DNA of 53,947 nt. Origin: JADCCX01 sp031378805 (GTDB lineage: Bacteria; Pseudomonadota; Alphaproteobacteria; Rhizobiales; Beijerinckiaceae). The notes beneath the pieces are model-generated. The model ran no database searches and was not told where the DNA came from. It saw only the letters and a program-made list of their open reading frames with translations. The stretch spans positions 1 through 53,947 of the forward strand of contig JANNEO010000038.1 of NCBI GenBank assembly GCA_031378805.1. Reading direction: 5' to 3'. Position numbers and translations under genes: made by a program. This document shows, in pieces, positions 52,989-53,947 of this stretch. The number at the start of each line of letters is the position of its first letter. The first letter of the stretch is position 1.

Positions 52989-53885
52989 TCAGAATTTCTT
53001 GATCAAGCGTGGCTCGACAGGATAGGCCATCGGAGCTGCGGCATAGTTCGGTCCGCCAAGCATCCAGCGCAGGCCGAGCTTGAACTCGTGGGCGTCAAGA
53101 TCACGACCCTGCAAGGTATAGTTGCAGCCACCACAGCCGAACACGCCTGTCTGGTACTTGCCCATGTTGAGGTAGCGATAGCCTGCCTCAAGCTTTAGAT
53201 TCTGTGACACATCCGCTGAAACACCAGCCATCAGCGCGTAAGCTATGCCCGTTTTGGAGCCGCTTGCCATCGTTGACGTTGACGTGCCGTATCCTGCGTA
53301 GGGTGCGCCGTTGGTGCTGTTGAAGGAGAAGTTCATGCCCTTGTCAGTCCCACCGGAGGTGCGGTTCTGGGTCATGCCGATACCAGCGCCGATGAAGGGT
53401 GTCAGACCGGCCCAGGTGCCCAGATCAAGATAGATATTGGCAAGGGCCACCATCGAGGAAATCTTGCTGCGCACATCGTTCTGGCCGACGTTCACACAGT
53501 TTGGCTGCAGGATCGTGGAACAGTTGAGCGAATACTGATCACGGACACCGAAGCGGGATGCGCCACGATATTCGCCCGTCACGTCAAAGCGCAGCCAGCT
53601 GTTGAACTGATAGCCAGCGCCGATGCCGCCGAACATCTGTGCCCCGTGGTGCTTGTCTGCGAAAATCACGCCTGCGGGATAGTCCGAATAATTATACTTG
53701 CCGCTGTCCAACGCACCGATGCCGATGTCGCCGCGCAAATACCATCCCGAAACTTCCGCCATAGGAGCCGCGATGGGCGGAGGTGGAAGGCCGATTGGAG
53801 GATGTCCGAGATCCGCAGCGGAAGCGACAGCCGTCGCTCCGGCAAACACGGCGCCCGCGAGAGCGAGAGTCTTGAGGCTGCCCAT
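52989..53885 (-). CDS. Outer-membrane beta-barrel protein (Omp25-like)
   Basis: A 298-residue secreted beta-barrel protein with signal MGSLKTLALAGAVFAGATA (cleaved near ASAAD), strands such as GWYLRGDIGIGAL, GAGYQFNSWLRFDVTGEYRG, AGYRYLNMGKYQTG and HEFKLGLRWMLGG, and C-terminal LIKKF. The barrel pattern fits the Omp25/31 family. Its C-terminal region contains GCGGC, a cysteine cluster of unknown role. AAGGGA is the ribosome-binding site. It is followed on the - strand by a Rho-independent terminator. Confidence 0.85.
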   Translation of the reverse strand: MGSLKTLALAGAVFAGATAVASAADLGHPPIGLPPPPIAAPMAEVSGWYLRGDIGIGALDSGKYNYSDYPAGVIFADKHHGAQMFGGIGAGYQFNSWLRFDVTGEYRGASRFGVRDQYSLNCSTILQPNCVNVGQNDVRSKISSMVALANIYLDLGTWAGLTPFIGAGIGMTQNRTSGGTDKGMNFSFNSTNGAPYAGYGTSTSTMASGSKTGIAYALMAGVSADVSQNLKLEAGYRYLNMGKYQTGVFGCGGCNYTLQGRDLDAHEFKLGLRWMLGGPNYAAAPMAYPVEPRLIKKF

Positions 53886-53947
53886 AAGTCTAGTCCCTTG
53901 AGTTAGGCCAGACCCGAGATACGCAACGGCCTGACACTGATGCCAAC

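Overview
The window is GC-rich alphaproteobacterial chromosome, most likely Hyphomicrobiales (Rhizobiales). The evidence is a photosynthesis gene cluster of the purple-bacterial type, a PdhS-like cell-cycle histidine kinase, Omp25/31-like porins, a phasin and many TRAP and ABC solute transporters. I see no transposase, phage gene, CRISPR array or rRNA. There is one tRNA, tRNA-Arg(CCT).

Region 1 (1-13.4 kb) is part of a photosynthesis gene cluster, all on the + strand. The order is aerR/ppaA-like and ppsR (light and redox regulators), bchG, a PucC/Bch2-type carrier, bchP, tspO, bchI-bchD-bchO and crtI-crtB. From bchG to crtB the genes are packed tightly, most with 4-base ATGA overlaps, which suggests one long transcriptional unit. 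They cover magnesium chelation (BchI, BchD, accessory BchO), attachment and reduction of the bacteriochlorophyll tail (BchG, BchP), and phytoene synthesis and desaturation (CrtB, CrtI). Reaction-centre, light-harvesting and remaining bch/crt genes are not in the window. Two similar 18-base sites close to the PpsR consensus lie before aerR and before bchG.

Region 2 (13.4-22.8 kb) holds a TadG-like von Willebrand A protein, tRNA-Arg, a secreted nuclease-like protein, an M48 metalloprotease lipoprotein, a flavin/pyridoxamine-oxidase-fold protein, and on the - strand a tetR-MFP-RND efflux operon with an operator-like palindrome at the tetR start.

Region 3 (22.9-35.3 kb, + strand) is a transport and catabolic block. 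It has an oligopeptide-type ABC importer (binding protein, two permeases, fused double ATPase), a DadA/PuuB-like FAD oxidoreductase, an NMT1/SsuA-type ABC importer, a creatininase-family amidohydrolase, a GlcD-type FAD oxidase and a flavodoxin-fold quinone reductase. The substrate cannot be read from sequence; a nitrogen-containing organic compound is the best guess.

Region 4 (35.5-44.5 kb) is for acid sugars: a FadR-type regulator, a DctQMP TRAP importer, an enolase-superfamily dehydratase with a galactonate-dehydratase-like active site, and a 2-keto-3-deoxygluconate kinase. Facing it is an otnK-otnC-MFS operon (3-oxo-tetronate kinase and decarboxylase types).

Region 5 (44.5-53.9 kb) has glyA, a beta-carbonic anhydrase, an SbtA/SbtB-type bicarbonate transporter with its PII-like partner, a phasin, the PdhS-like kinase and two outer-membrane beta-barrel proteins. 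Carbonic anhydrase plus SbtAB about 33 kb from photosynthesis genes suggests inorganic carbon acquisition tied to a photosynthetic lifestyle, although no RuBisCO is present here.

Small-scale structure is also notable: a 14-bp triplication that builds a ladder of ATGA stop/start overlaps before the permease at 31640, an 18-bp repeat that extends BchO, and two palindromic intergenic repeat elements lodged inside transport operons.
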